The translations under genes were made by a program, and so were the position numbers. A stretch of DNA of 64,000 bases from Bacillus sp. J33 (lineage in GTDB: Bacteria; Bacillota; Bacilli; Bacillales; Cytobacillaceae), in assembly GCF_000518885.1 (NCBI RefSeq), contig NZ_JAEL01000018.1, positions 1 to 64,000 on the forward strand, in the 5' to 3' direction. Below, piece by piece: positions 1 through 7,924 of this stretch. Position 1 is the first letter of the stretch. Every line of letters begins with the position of its first letter. The notes under the pieces are model-generated. The model saw nothing but the letters and a program-made list of their open reading frames with translations, searched no databases and was not told the DNA's origin.

Positions 1-169
1 TCTTTCCCAAAGGCTGTTCAGTATAGGCTCTTGCTTCATCGAATGTCATTTCTAAATACTTATAGACAGTCGGTCTTGAGATCTTAAGCTCCTTAGCGAT
101 TTGTGCTACTTTAAACTTTCTCTTATGTAATTCCTGAATCTTTATATATAACACTAACTTCTCCTCCAA
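1..169 (-). CDS. istA: IS21-family transposase IstA, N-terminal part (runs off the window)
   Basis: This is the beginning of an IS21-type transposase (DDE recombinase with an N-terminal DNA-binding domain). The visible 56 residues start LEEKLVLYIKIQELHKRK and contain a helix-turn-helix with QIAKELKISRPTVYKYL at about residues 23-39, which is typical of IstA. A TTG start at 169 is preceded by GGAGG; a GTG at 154 with its own GGAGGAG is an alternative. The gene continues beyond base 1, so catalytic residues and the partner istB are not visible. The element's terminal repeats lie at 229-268. Confidence 0.8.
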   Translation of the reverse strand, partial: MEEKLVLYIKIQELHKRKFKVAQIAKELKISRPTVYKYLEMTFDEARAYTEQPLGK

Positions 170-228
170 AATCCTAACCTCCAGTAAAATAACGTCACGA
201 TCTATTTTACTAAAGTAGTAGGTTGATT

Positions 229-270
229 GAGCAAAAGTGTAAAATCTTATCGAGCAAAAAGTGTCAACTT
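229..270 (-). mobile_element. Terminal repeats of the IS21-like element
   Basis: Two related copies read on the minus strand as ACACTTTTTGCTC (about 252-264) and ACACTTTTGCTC (about 229-241), 23 bp apart. IS21-family ends characteristically carry several short direct repeats outside istA that bind the transposase. The element's outer edge is probably near 268-270, where sequence homologous to a secreted-protein gene begins. The other end is outside the window. Confidence 0.65.
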
Positions 271-369
271 TATTCTAGCGTTTACAGTTGAATTCACTTC
301 GGCTGAGACATCGGAGGTATTAATAAGTAATAAAAATATCATACTAATAAAAGCAAAAATCTTTTTCAT
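270..369 (-). pseudogene. Secreted protein, cut after its signal peptide by the IS21-like element
   Basis: On the minus strand an ATG at 369, preceded by GGGGAGTG, opens a frame starting MKKIFAFISMIFLLLI followed by NTSDVSAEVNSTVNA. This is a clear signal peptide (KK, hydrophobic core, VSA cleavage site at about residue 23). After about 31 codons the frame enters the IS21 terminal repeats, so the gene is disrupted. The rest of the protein should lie beyond the element, outside the window. The product is not identifiable from this short part. Confidence 0.6.
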
Positions 370-468
370 GCTTCACTCCCCGTTATTTTTATATAGTATT
401 ATTGCATTATTTATTTTCCAATTATAACATATTATCTTACCTTGCTTTTTGGTATTTTAAAAATACTA

Positions 469-509
469 AAAAAAGCATTGAATCCACATATAGGATTCAA
501 TGCTTTTTT
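469..509 (-). terminator. Bidirectional rho-independent terminator
   Basis: A 17-bp perfect stem (AAAAAAGCATTGAATCC / its complement, 469-485 and 493-509) with a 7-base loop and T-runs on both strands. It lies just past the stop of the epimerase gene. Confidence 0.9.
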
Positions 510-518
510 AGCACATTT

Positions 519-1439
519 TTAGCTTCTCTTTATACTTTCTAATGTATATTCGAGGCCAGTACGAAGATCCACTTCTGGTTTCCAGTTTAGCTCTTTAATG
601 GTCTCTCCGTTAGACAAAATACTGTGCTTTATATCTCCCTTTCTTTCAGGGCCATAAATAGGTTCTTTGCTATAAGAAGATAACTCAGCCATAATTTTAT
701 AAAGCTCGTTAACACTTACTTTTTCTTCTCTGGAAACATTAAGTATTCTGTTATCCCCACTCTTTAAAGCCTTAACATTTGCCTGTGCAACATCTTTTAC
801 ATAAACAAAATCTCTAGTTTGCTCTCCATCTCCGTCGATTGTCAGTTCTTCCTGACTGGAGATTTTATCAGCAAATATAGCTACCACTCCGCCTTCACCT
901 TTTGCGTCCTGCCTAGGACCATAGACATTCGCATACCTTAAAATGGTGTAGTCCATGCCGTGCAGCTTTTTAAACATCCTCAAATAGCGCTCCACAGCGT
1001 ATTTTGACACTCCATACGGTGCTAAAGGCTCTACTTCATGATGGATATCAACAGGCAGATAATTAGGAGTTCCATACACAGCAGCACTTGAAGCAAAAAT
1101 TAATTTTCGGACATTATGCTTCACTGCATTTTCAATTACATTTAAAGAGCCGCGTATATTAATTTCTTCATCCTGCATTATATCCACTACTGATTCCGAT
1201 ACACTAACCTGCGCTGCCTGATGGATGACATACTGAGGCTTATGCTTAGCAAATATCCCGGTAAGCTTTTTATCTAAAATAGACATTTCATAAAATTTCA
1301 CTTTACTTATATCTATATTATTAATATTTCCGGTCCTAAGATTGTCCACAACGATGACTTCAAATCCTTGGTCGATCAGCAAATCAACGATATGGGAACC
1401 AATAAAGCCGCATCCACCTGTTACTAACACTGTCTCCAT
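519..1439 (-). CDS. NAD-dependent nucleotide-sugar epimerase (UDP-glucose 4-epimerase-like)
   Basis: A 306-residue extended short-chain dehydrogenase/reductase. The NAD-binding glycine motif GGCGFIG is at residues 8-14, the catalytic serine region ASSAAVYG at 116-123, and the YxxxK pair is Y142/K146 in PYGVSKYAVERYL. The length and the sequence ILRYANVYGPRQ fit UDP-glucose/UDP-GlcNAc 4-epimerases or related dehydratases used for cell-surface sugars. It is transcribed alone, ending at a strong terminator, and sits close to the ManNAcA polymer operon, so it probably supplies a sugar nucleotide for it. The exact substrate cannot be read from the sequence. Confidence 0.85.
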   Translation of the reverse strand: METVLVTGGCGFIGSHIVDLLIDQGFEVIVVDNLRTGNINNIDISKVKFYEMSILDKKLTGIFAKHKPQYVIHQAAQVSVSESVVDIMQDEEINIRGSLNVIENAVKHNVRKLIFASSAAVYGTPNYLPVDIHHEVEPLAPYGVSKYAVERYLRMFKKLHGMDYTILRYANVYGPRQDAKGEGGVVAIFADKISSQEELTIDGDGEQTRDFVYVKDVAQANVKALKSGDNRILNVSREEKVSVNELYKIMAELSSYSKEPIYGPERKGDIKHSILSNGETIKELNWKPEVDLRTGLEYTLESIKRS

Positions 1440-1826
1440 TTTTACACCTACTTTTTTCTTTCAATAAACTCATTATATAGAATGGGAACTCTAAATTCTA
1501 CTACGATTCGTTACATATCAGCATACCATTAGTGCGATAACTGTCAAAATTTATTAATACCACTAATTTATATTTTATGTTTCAATTATAACTGCTTATT
1601 ATGACAAATTATATTTTATCAGGTTACATTTTAATTATTTTTATACATTAGTCTTGAAAGAATAACCAACATATTTATGAAAATTCAGCAGATGAAATAT
1701 AGAAATAGAACTATTGATTTATATGGATCTTTTGTAACAAAAAACAAAAGCTTATCGTCTATATTTATATAGAGTAAGACTTACCTCCTAAATTAATCAC
1801 TATTCTATTTAAAATTTGGTATTCAT
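1440..1826. other. AT-rich intergenic region
   Basis: This spacer between the divergent epimerase and LCP genes is very AT-rich. It must hold the epimerase promoter, but I see no convincing -35/-10 pair, RNA element or small gene in it. Confidence 0.4.
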
Positions 1827-1855
1827 TTGAATATAATTCTGTTATTCTATATTTT
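1827..1855 (+). promoter_or_regulatory. Candidate sigma-A promoter of the LCP gene
   Basis: TTGAAT (1827-1832) and TATTTT (1850-1855) are separated by 17 bp and lie about 40 bp upstream of the LCP start codon. The match is only moderate. Confidence 0.3.
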
Positions 1856-1895
1856 ATGATGTAACTTTTTGTCAATTTATGTGGAGGGAACAGCA

Positions 1896-2825
1896 ATGAG
1901 GTCTGAAAATAAAAAGAAAAAAAGAACCTGGCTTAGGGTAATGGGTATTTTGGTCCTATTAATCTTAATCGGTACAGGAGTATATGGCTACACAGTATAC
2001 AAATCATTAACTACTGCAGTAGAAACCATGCATGAGCCAATAAAGAGGGAAAAATCCGAGAAGCGTACAGAACAAGTCACGCTCGAAAAGAAAGAACCGT
2101 TCTCTGTTTTAATCCTCGGTGTAGATGAACGTGAAGGAGACCGTGGTCGGTCTGACTCAATGATTGTTTTGACAGTCAATCCTAACCAAAATTCTGTAAA
2201 AATGCTGAGTATTCCAAGAGATACCAGAACAGAAATTATTGGAAAAGGATTTGATGATAAGATCAACCATGCTTATGCGTTTGGCGGGATCGAAATGTCA
2301 ATGAATACAGTAGAAAACTTCCTGGACATTCCTATTGATTATTATATGCAAATCAATATGGAGGGATTTAAAGACATCGTTGATGCTGTTGGCGGTGTTA
2401 CAGTCAATAATGACCTGGACTTTACCTATAAAGGAGTGCATTTTACGGAAGGGCAGTTAAAGTTAAATGGAGAAAAGGCTCTAAAGTTTTCCCGGATGAG
2501 ATATGAGGATCCACGAGGAGATTTCGGCCGCCAGCTAAGGCAACGCGAGGTTATACAAGGAGTACTTAAAGAAGGTGCTAGCTTATCTTCATTAACCAAC
2601 TTTGATGAGATTTTCCGCGCTCTTGGCAATAATATAAAAACGAATCTAAAGTTTAATGAAATGGTAGAAATACAGAAAAACTACAGGGCAGCTGCCAAAT
2701 CTGTAGAACAAATGTCCGTTAAAGGGGCAGGTACAAAAATTGATAAAATTTATTATTTAATAGTTTCTAATGAAGAAAAACAACGTGTACAGAATGAGTT
2801 AAAATCACATTTAGAAATAAATTAA
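1896..2825 (+). CDS. LytR-CpsA-Psr (LCP) family cell-wall polymer ligase
   Basis: LCP enzymes transfer undecaprenyl-linked anionic polymers (wall teichoic or teichuronic acids, capsules) onto peptidoglycan outside the membrane. The 309-residue protein has a basic N-terminus, one membrane helix at about 13-33, and the LCP core at about 70-220. The core includes LILGVDERE (72-80), the arginine-containing SIPRDTRTEI (105-114) and RMRYEDPRGDFGRQLRQR (200-217). The ATG at 1896 is chosen because GGAGGG lies 8 bases upstream; an upstream in-frame TTG at 1869 has no such site. It is convergent with the polymer operon. A C-terminal fragment of a close paralogue survives at 30.6 kb. Confidence 0.9.
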   Translation: MRSENKKKKRTWLRVMGILVLLILIGTGVYGYTVYKSLTTAVETMHEPIKREKSEKRTEQVTLEKKEPFSVLILGVDEREGDRGRSDSMIVLTVNPNQNSVKMLSIPRDTRTEIIGKGFDDKINHAYAFGGIEMSMNTVENFLDIPIDYYMQINMEGFKDIVDAVGGVTVNNDLDFTYKGVHFTEGQLKLNGEKALKFSRMRYEDPRGDFGRQLRQREVIQGVLKEGASLSSLTNFDEIFRALGNNIKTNLKFNEMVEIQKNYRAAAKSVEQMSVKGAGTKIDKIYYLIVSNEEKQRVQNELKSHLEIN

Positions 2826-2960
2826 ATAACCATTACTAGTTCCATTTTTAAAAGTATTATTTAAATTCTTAAAGTAAACAACTTTAAATTACTTTTACTT
2901 TAATCATTGAAACCCTTCATTGAATTAAAAGGAAGTACACAAATTATATTATTAAAAATA

Positions 2961-2990
2961 AACAGTGGAGAAAACCTCTCCACTGTTTTT
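2961..2990. terminator. Bidirectional terminator between the LCP gene and mnaA
   Basis: AACAGTGGAG (2961-2970) pairs with CTCCACTGTT (2978-2987), with a T-run on the plus strand and an A/T-rich run on the other side. It serves the two converging transcription units; the mnaA stop codon touches it. Confidence 0.8.
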
Positions 2991-4143
2991 AATTTTGGCT
3001 AGCCCCAAACGCCTCTGGTGCCTGATCTATCTTACCGTAATAGTGTAATATAGCTTTAACTATTCTGTTGGAGGCATTGCCATCTCCATAAGGGTTAGAA
3101 GCCATAGCCATCTTTTCATACTCCTCCCGATTAGTCAATAATTCTTTTGCTAACTTATAGATATTCTCTTCCTCTGTACCAGCAAGCTTTAATGTACCTG
3201 CTTCAATTCCTTCAGGCCTTTCAGTGGTATTTCTAAGTACTAGTACTGGGACACCTAAAGAAGGAGCTTCTTCTTGTACACCACCAGAATCGGTTAATAT
3301 AACATACGCCCTTGATGCTAAGTTATGGAAATCAATTACTCCTAAAGGATCAATCATGTGGATTCTAGAATTTCCCCCTAGGATTTCATTCGCTACTTCT
3401 CGGACTGCAGGGTTTAAGTGTACTGGATAAACGACCTGGACATCATTGTGTTCATTTACCAATTGTTTAATCGCCTTAAACATATTTCTCATCGGTTCCC
3501 CTAGGTTTTCACGACGATGCGCAGTAAGCAGAATCATTTTGTCATTACCTAGCTTTTCTAATATTGGATGACTGTAATTCTTTGAAACTGTTGTATTTAA
3601 AGCGTCTATTGCTGTATTACCTGTAACAAATATAGTTTCGGGTCTTTTATTTTCACTTAATAAGTTTTGCCGGGACTTAATTGTCGGTGCAAAGTGCAAA
3701 TCAGCAATTACACCTGTTAGCTGCCGGTTCATTTCTTCAGGAAAAGGTGAGTACTTATTATAAGTACGTAAGCCAGCTTCAACATGCCCTACAGCAACTT
3801 GATTATATAAAGCAGCTAAACTAGCAACAAATGTTGTAGAAGTATCACCATGAACAAGAACAAGATCAGGTACAACTTCTTTCATTATTTGGTCTAACCC
3901 CTCCAAAGCTCTTACCGTGACTCCTGTTAATGTTTGGCGTTCCTTCATAATGTTAAGATCAAAATTTGGTTCTACATTAAATACATCTAATACTTGGTCT
4001 AGCATTTGCCTATGTTGTGCTGTAACAGTTACAATCGAATCGATTTGATCAGGATATTTCTCTAATTCTAAAACTAAAGGAGCCATTTTAATAGCCTCAG
4101 GTCTCGTTCCGAATATTGTCATTACTTTTATTTTACGATCCAC
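2989..4143 (-). CDS. mnaA: UDP-N-acetylglucosamine 2-epimerase (non-hydrolysing)
   Basis: Interconverts UDP-GlcNAc and UDP-ManNAc in the cytoplasm. The sequence shows the family hallmarks KVMTIFGTRPEAIKMAP at the N-terminus, GHVEAGLRT, the PFPEEMNRQ motif, LTAHRRENLGEP and SDSGGVQEEAPSLG, over a length (384 aa) normal for MnaA/WecB. I chose the GTG at 4143 (protein starting MDRKIKVMT); a GTG at 4155 directly abuts the GAGGAG and is too close to it. It is the last gene of the polymer operon, next to wecC, so its UDP-ManNAc is most likely oxidised to UDP-ManNAcA, though it may also feed other wall polymers. Confidence 0.93.
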   Translation of the reverse strand: MDRKIKVMTIFGTRPEAIKMAPLVLELEKYPDQIDSIVTVTAQHRQMLDQVLDVFNVEPNFDLNIMKERQTLTGVTVRALEGLDQIMKEVVPDLVLVHGDTSTTFVASLAALYNQVAVGHVEAGLRTYNKYSPFPEEMNRQLTGVIADLHFAPTIKSRQNLLSENKRPETIFVTGNTAIDALNTTVSKNYSHPILEKLGNDKMILLTAHRRENLGEPMRNMFKAIKQLVNEHNDVQVVYPVHLNPAVREVANEILGGNSRIHMIDPLGVIDFHNLASRAYVILTDSGGVQEEAPSLGVPVLVLRNTTERPEGIEAGTLKLAGTEEENIYKLAKELLTNREEYEKMAMASNPYGDGNASNRIVKAILHYYGKIDQAPEAFGASQN

Positions 4144-4174
4144 TAATAAGTCCACTCCTCTAAATAGGTACCCC

Positions 4175-5803
4175 TTATTGGGTGGTTATAGAAAAAGTTG
4201 TTTTTTCTTCTACTAGATCAACAACTATATTAAATTCTTCCGTTTTATAAAAATAATATTGGCTATCACTAGAAATAAATGTAGCATGCTCTCTAAGTCT
4301 GTACCATTCATCCCTTTTAGTGTCAATATTACTTACAGTAATTGATTTTGTAATACCCTTTAAATTAGTTTTATATTGCGTATTATAGCCACTATAGTTT
4401 AAAATGATTTCTCCGCTATTTGAGATTTCTTCATTTGTAAGTCCTCTTACCTTAGTCTTTACTTCATCCGTTTCTGTATTAAGGAATGTAAAAAAGTACT
4501 CAAAGGCATTGGAAAAACTTTCGGGAAATAATGGCAAGAAATCAACAATCCCAACATTAACAATTGGCAGGTCATTTTCCATGAGTTTTATTTTATATTT
4601 ATGTGTAAACCCCGAACTATCATTTACTCTGATTTTATATATTTCATTATTTATTTGTTCTTCCACATAAACCTCATTACCAAAAGATACTTTACTAATT
4701 TTTTCTGTTAAGCTAAAGTCTGAGTAGATGTCAGCATGTCCTGTAAAGACAATTCCCTTTTTCTTTATATCTTTTAAAATAACATCGATTTTTTTATTTT
4801 CATTAGTTGCTTCTTCTTTATTTTGTTCCATTTCTTTAGAACTAAAATAATTTTCAATGCTTTGTACAGGTTTTATACCAAACATTAGAGAAGCACTAAG
4901 GGCAACACCAAGGAGAAGTAAGAAAAACTGAAATACTAAGGTACCACTCCCTTTTTTCACCTTTTTATCTCTGGTCACTTTCCTAGTGGCGCTCTTATAC
5001 AGATTTTCATTATCCTCTCTATATTGGTTGCCTAACATTTCTTTTCTATATTTTTTCTTCTCCTGTTCACTTAGTTTATTAAACCATTGTATAAATTCCT
5101 TATACTCTTTAATAACTTGACTTGTTTGAGCAATCATCTCTACTTTTCCAAAATGAACCCAAATTACCCGATCACAAAATGACTCAATTTGGGAAAGTGA
5201 ATGGCTAATAAAAATAATTGTTTTGCCTTGACTCTTAAACTCATTAATTTTTACAAGACATTTTTCATAAAATGTTTGGTCACCTACTGAAAGTGCTTCA
5301 TCAATTATTAAGATATCAGGGTTGGTGTGAATAGAAATAGCAAAACCTAACCGCGATTTCATCCCACTTGAGTAATTTTTTACTGGCTGACCAATAAACT
5401 TACCAATATCAGCAAATTCAATAATATCGGAAGTTAACCTGCTAATTTCTTCTTTTTTTAATCCATGCATTAAACATTTTAATTCAATATTTTCTAACCC
5501 TGTCAATTGGTTGTTAAGTCCGGCTGATATAGCTATCAAAGAGGTTTCCCCATTTATTTTTATAGTACCAGATGTAGGAGGGATAATCTGAGCGAGCAAA
5601 TTTGATAAGGTAGATTTGCCGGATCCATTAAGACCTACAATACCTATTGCTTCACCTTCATAAATTTCAAAAGACAAGTTATTAAGAGCAAAAAAATTAT
5701 CTTTACTTTTATTGAAAGAAATAATCTCCATTAACTTTTCAGACTGTTTTTTATATAAGTTAAAGCTTTTAGAAACATTATAAAAAGCTATTTTCGGCCT
5801 CAT
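4175..5803 (-). CDS. tagH: Teichoic-acid-type polymer exporter, ATP-binding subunit TagH
   Basis: The ATPase of the TagGH ABC exporter, which moves undecaprenyl-linked wall polymer across the membrane. Of its 542 residues, the first 240 or so form an ABC domain with Walker A GLNGSGKST (57-65), signature NYSSGMKSRL (about 150), Walker B ILIIDEALSVGD (about 170) and the H-loop histidine in FISHSLSQ. A single membrane helix (FQFFLLLLGVALSASLMFG, about 290-308) leads to a 230-residue C-terminal extracytoplasmic region, as in Bacillus TagH. The ATG at 5803 has GGAGG 8 bases upstream, lying just after the tagG stop. The C-terminal region may recognise the polymer. Confidence 0.9.
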   Translation of the reverse strand: MRPKIAFYNVSKSFNLYKKQSEKLMEIISFNKSKDNFFALNNLSFEIYEGEAIGIVGLNGSGKSTLSNLLAQIIPPTSGTIKINGETSLIAISAGLNNQLTGLENIELKCLMHGLKKEEISRLTSDIIEFADIGKFIGQPVKNYSSGMKSRLGFAISIHTNPDILIIDEALSVGDQTFYEKCLVKINEFKSQGKTIIFISHSLSQIESFCDRVIWVHFGKVEMIAQTSQVIKEYKEFIQWFNKLSEQEKKKYRKEMLGNQYREDNENLYKSATRKVTRDKKVKKGSGTLVFQFFLLLLGVALSASLMFGIKPVQSIENYFSSKEMEQNKEEATNENKKIDVILKDIKKKGIVFTGHADIYSDFSLTEKISKVSFGNEVYVEEQINNEIYKIRVNDSSGFTHKYKIKLMENDLPIVNVGIVDFLPLFPESFSNAFEYFFTFLNTETDEVKTKVRGLTNEEISNSGEIILNYSGYNTQYKTNLKGITKSITVSNIDTKRDEWYRLREHATFISSDSQYYFYKTEEFNIVVDLVEEKTTFSITTQ

Positions 5804-5818
5804 AAGATAAGCCTCCAA

Positions 5819-6622
5819 TTAAATGTAATCAACAAATTTATGGCGAAATTTCAAATGAATAGTTGATCCAATAAATAATATCAATATGCTGATAAACCAA
5901 AAATATAAACTATATTGAAAATCATGAAAAAACCATTTACCACCCAGCAAAGAGTTTCGGAACCCTTCAATTATATAGAAGAAAGGGTTTAATTTAAGGA
6001 TATTGACAAATACATCAGGCAATGTATTAACATTCCAAAGAACAGGAAGCATATACAACATAATTCTCATGATTGATTGAACCATAGATTGAATATCCCT
6101 AATAATAGTTGTAAGTGTTGATAGCAATATAGTTAATCCAAATAACAAAAAATACAATGCAAATAAATAATAAGGCAACTGTAACAAATAAATCCCTGGA
6201 AAGAATCCATAAAGCATTAAAATGACCATTGCTATGAATAACATGAATATAAACGAGAATGAATTAGATACAATTTTTATTGATGGTAATACACTTACAG
6301 GAAACTTCATTTTTGAAACTAAATTGATATTGGAATAAATGCTGTTTGATGCCTGTGTGATAGTAGGGGCTATAAAAAGCCAGGGAATTAGTGCAACTAT
6401 CAGCCACAGGAAAAATGGGGTCTCTCCTACAGGAGATCCCCCTCTTATTCCAAGTCCAAATACAAACCAATAGATTGTTATCTGTATTATTGGATTTAGC
6501 ATTTGCCAAAATGCACCTAAATAATGCATTTTGTATTTACTTTTCTCTTCATAAAGACCCAGCCTAAATATAAGGTTTAGATTAAGAAGCTGTTCCTTTA
6601 AGACTTGCCAAATTAAAGTCAT
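5819..6622 (-). CDS. tagG: Teichoic-acid-type polymer exporter, permease TagG
   Basis: The integral membrane subunit of the TagGH exporter (ABC-2 superfamily). The 267-residue protein has the conserved amphipathic start with YKMHYLGAFWQMLNPIIQI, then about six hydrophobic helices, and ends FRHKFVDYI, all matching TagG/Wzm-like permeases in order and length. Its ATG overlaps the wecC stop by four bases (ATGA) and it is followed closely by tagH, so the three are translationally coupled. An ABC exporter of this type implies that the polymer is finished in the cytoplasm before export. Confidence 0.92.
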   Translation of the reverse strand: MTLIWQVLKEQLLNLNLIFRLGLYEEKSKYKMHYLGAFWQMLNPIIQITIYWFVFGLGIRGGSPVGETPFFLWLIVALIPWLFIAPTITQASNSIYSNINLVSKMKFPVSVLPSIKIVSNSFSFIFMLFIAMVILMLYGFFPGIYLLQLPYYLFALYFLLFGLTILLSTLTTIIRDIQSMVQSIMRIMLYMLPVLWNVNTLPDVFVNILKLNPFFYIIEGFRNSLLGGKWFFHDFQYSLYFWFISILILFIGSTIHLKFRHKFVDYI

Positions 6623-7896
6623 ACAAGGCTTGCTTCCTTTTTTAGATACTCATGAAGATTTCCATAGTTAATGTAGTCAACCCCATCTGCCACACTCTTG
6701 ACAACATTCTTTGTATCAAAAATTCTTATGTTATTCATGCCCGTTAAATTCGCTGCTTCTAAGTTCTTAAATTCATTATGATCAGAAAGAACAACAATGA
6801 GGTCAGAACCATTTACTGCTTTTTCCATTTCATTTATTACCCAATCTAATTGAACATGTGGGTCAAACGCTCTAACTTCAAAGTTATTTTGCTCTTGAAG
6901 AAGTTCTAAAATCTCTATTGCTGGACTTTCACGAATATCATCAACATTACCTTTATAAGTTAAGCCAAAGACAGTAATTATTTTGCCCTCAACATTCTCC
7001 ATTAATTTATTAATATTTTCAACCACATAGTGCGGCATCGATGTATTAATAGACCGTGAAAGATTAATTAACTGAGCTGTTTCAGGAGCCTTGGCTACAA
7101 TAAAGTATGGGTCAACTGCTAAACAATGTCCTCCCACTCCTGGACCCGGGGTATGCAAGTTAACACGTGGATGCTTGTTTGCCATATCAATAACATCTAA
7201 TGCATTAATTTCTAGCTTATTACAAACTTTAGCTAGCTCATTAGCTAAGGCAATATTAACATCTCTAAAAGTATTCTCCATCAGTTTAGACATTTCTGCT
7301 GTTTTTGCATTTGTTTTAATAATTTCACCTTTAACAAAGGTACTATAAACTAATACACCAGCTTCAGTACACTCCGGAGTAATCCCCCCAACAATACGAT
7401 TATTATAAATAAGCTCATGCATAATTTGACCAGGAAGTACTCTTTCAGGACAGTGAACAAGGAATACGTCCTTACCTACGACAAAACCCGCTTGTTCCAC
7501 TAAAGGTTTAACAACATCGTCCATACTTCGTGGCCCAATCGTTGACTCGACGATAATGACATTTCCTTTTTCAACATAAGGCAATACTGAATTTACTGCA
7601 TTAACTACATATGTAAGATCACAAGATTTATACTGATCATTATGATTTGGCGTAGGAACAGAGATTATAAAGGCATTAGCTATTTCTGGCTGTAAAGAAG
7701 CTTTAAAAGTGCCCATTTCAATTACTTCCTCAAGAGCTTCCTGTAAACCTGGTTCTTCAATATGAATCTTACCGCTGTTTAGTGAATCAATTACTTCCTG
7801 TTTAACATCTACTCCGACGACTTCAACATTGTGTTTTGCGAACATGATGGAAGTTGGTAAGCCAATATACCCTAAGCCTACTGTGCAAATTTTCAA
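6619..7896 (-). CDS. wecC: UDP-N-acetyl-D-mannosamine dehydrogenase
   Basis: Oxidises UDP-ManNAc at C6 to UDP-ManNAcA using two NAD+. The 425-residue protein starts with the NAD-binding motif VGLGYIGLP and has the central dehydrogenase-family ELAKVCNKLEINALDV helix. The catalytic cysteine is in GPGVGGHCLAVDPYF at about residue 255, and the C-terminal UDP-binding part includes VFGLTYKGNVDDIRESPA. The UDP-ManNAc rather than UDP-glucose assignment rests on sequence resemblance to WecC and on mnaA in the same operon. The start is TTG at 7896 behind AGGAGG. ManNAcA would give the polymer a negative charge. Confidence 0.88.
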   Translation of the reverse strand: MKICTVGLGYIGLPTSIMFAKHNVEVVGVDVKQEVIDSLNSGKIHIEEPGLQEALEEVIEMGTFKASLQPEIANAFIISVPTPNHNDQYKSCDLTYVVNAVNSVLPYVEKGNVIIVESTIGPRSMDDVVKPLVEQAGFVVGKDVFLVHCPERVLPGQIMHELIYNNRIVGGITPECTEAGVLVYSTFVKGEIIKTNAKTAEMSKLMENTFRDVNIALANELAKVCNKLEINALDVIDMANKHPRVNLHTPGPGVGGHCLAVDPYFIVAKAPETAQLINLSRSINTSMPHYVVENINKLMENVEGKIITVFGLTYKGNVDDIRESPAIEILELLQEQNNFEVRAFDPHVQLDWVINEMEKAVNGSDLIVVLSDHNEFKNLEAANLTGMNNIRIFDTKNVVKSVADGVDYINYGNLHEYLKKEASLV

Positions 7897-7924
7897 TTTA
7901 GTTCCTCCTAATAATTTGACTATT

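Noticed and set aside
227..427. Open frame of 66 codons on the plus strand
   Set aside because: It runs antisense across the IS21 end and the truncated signal peptide and has no ribosome binding site.
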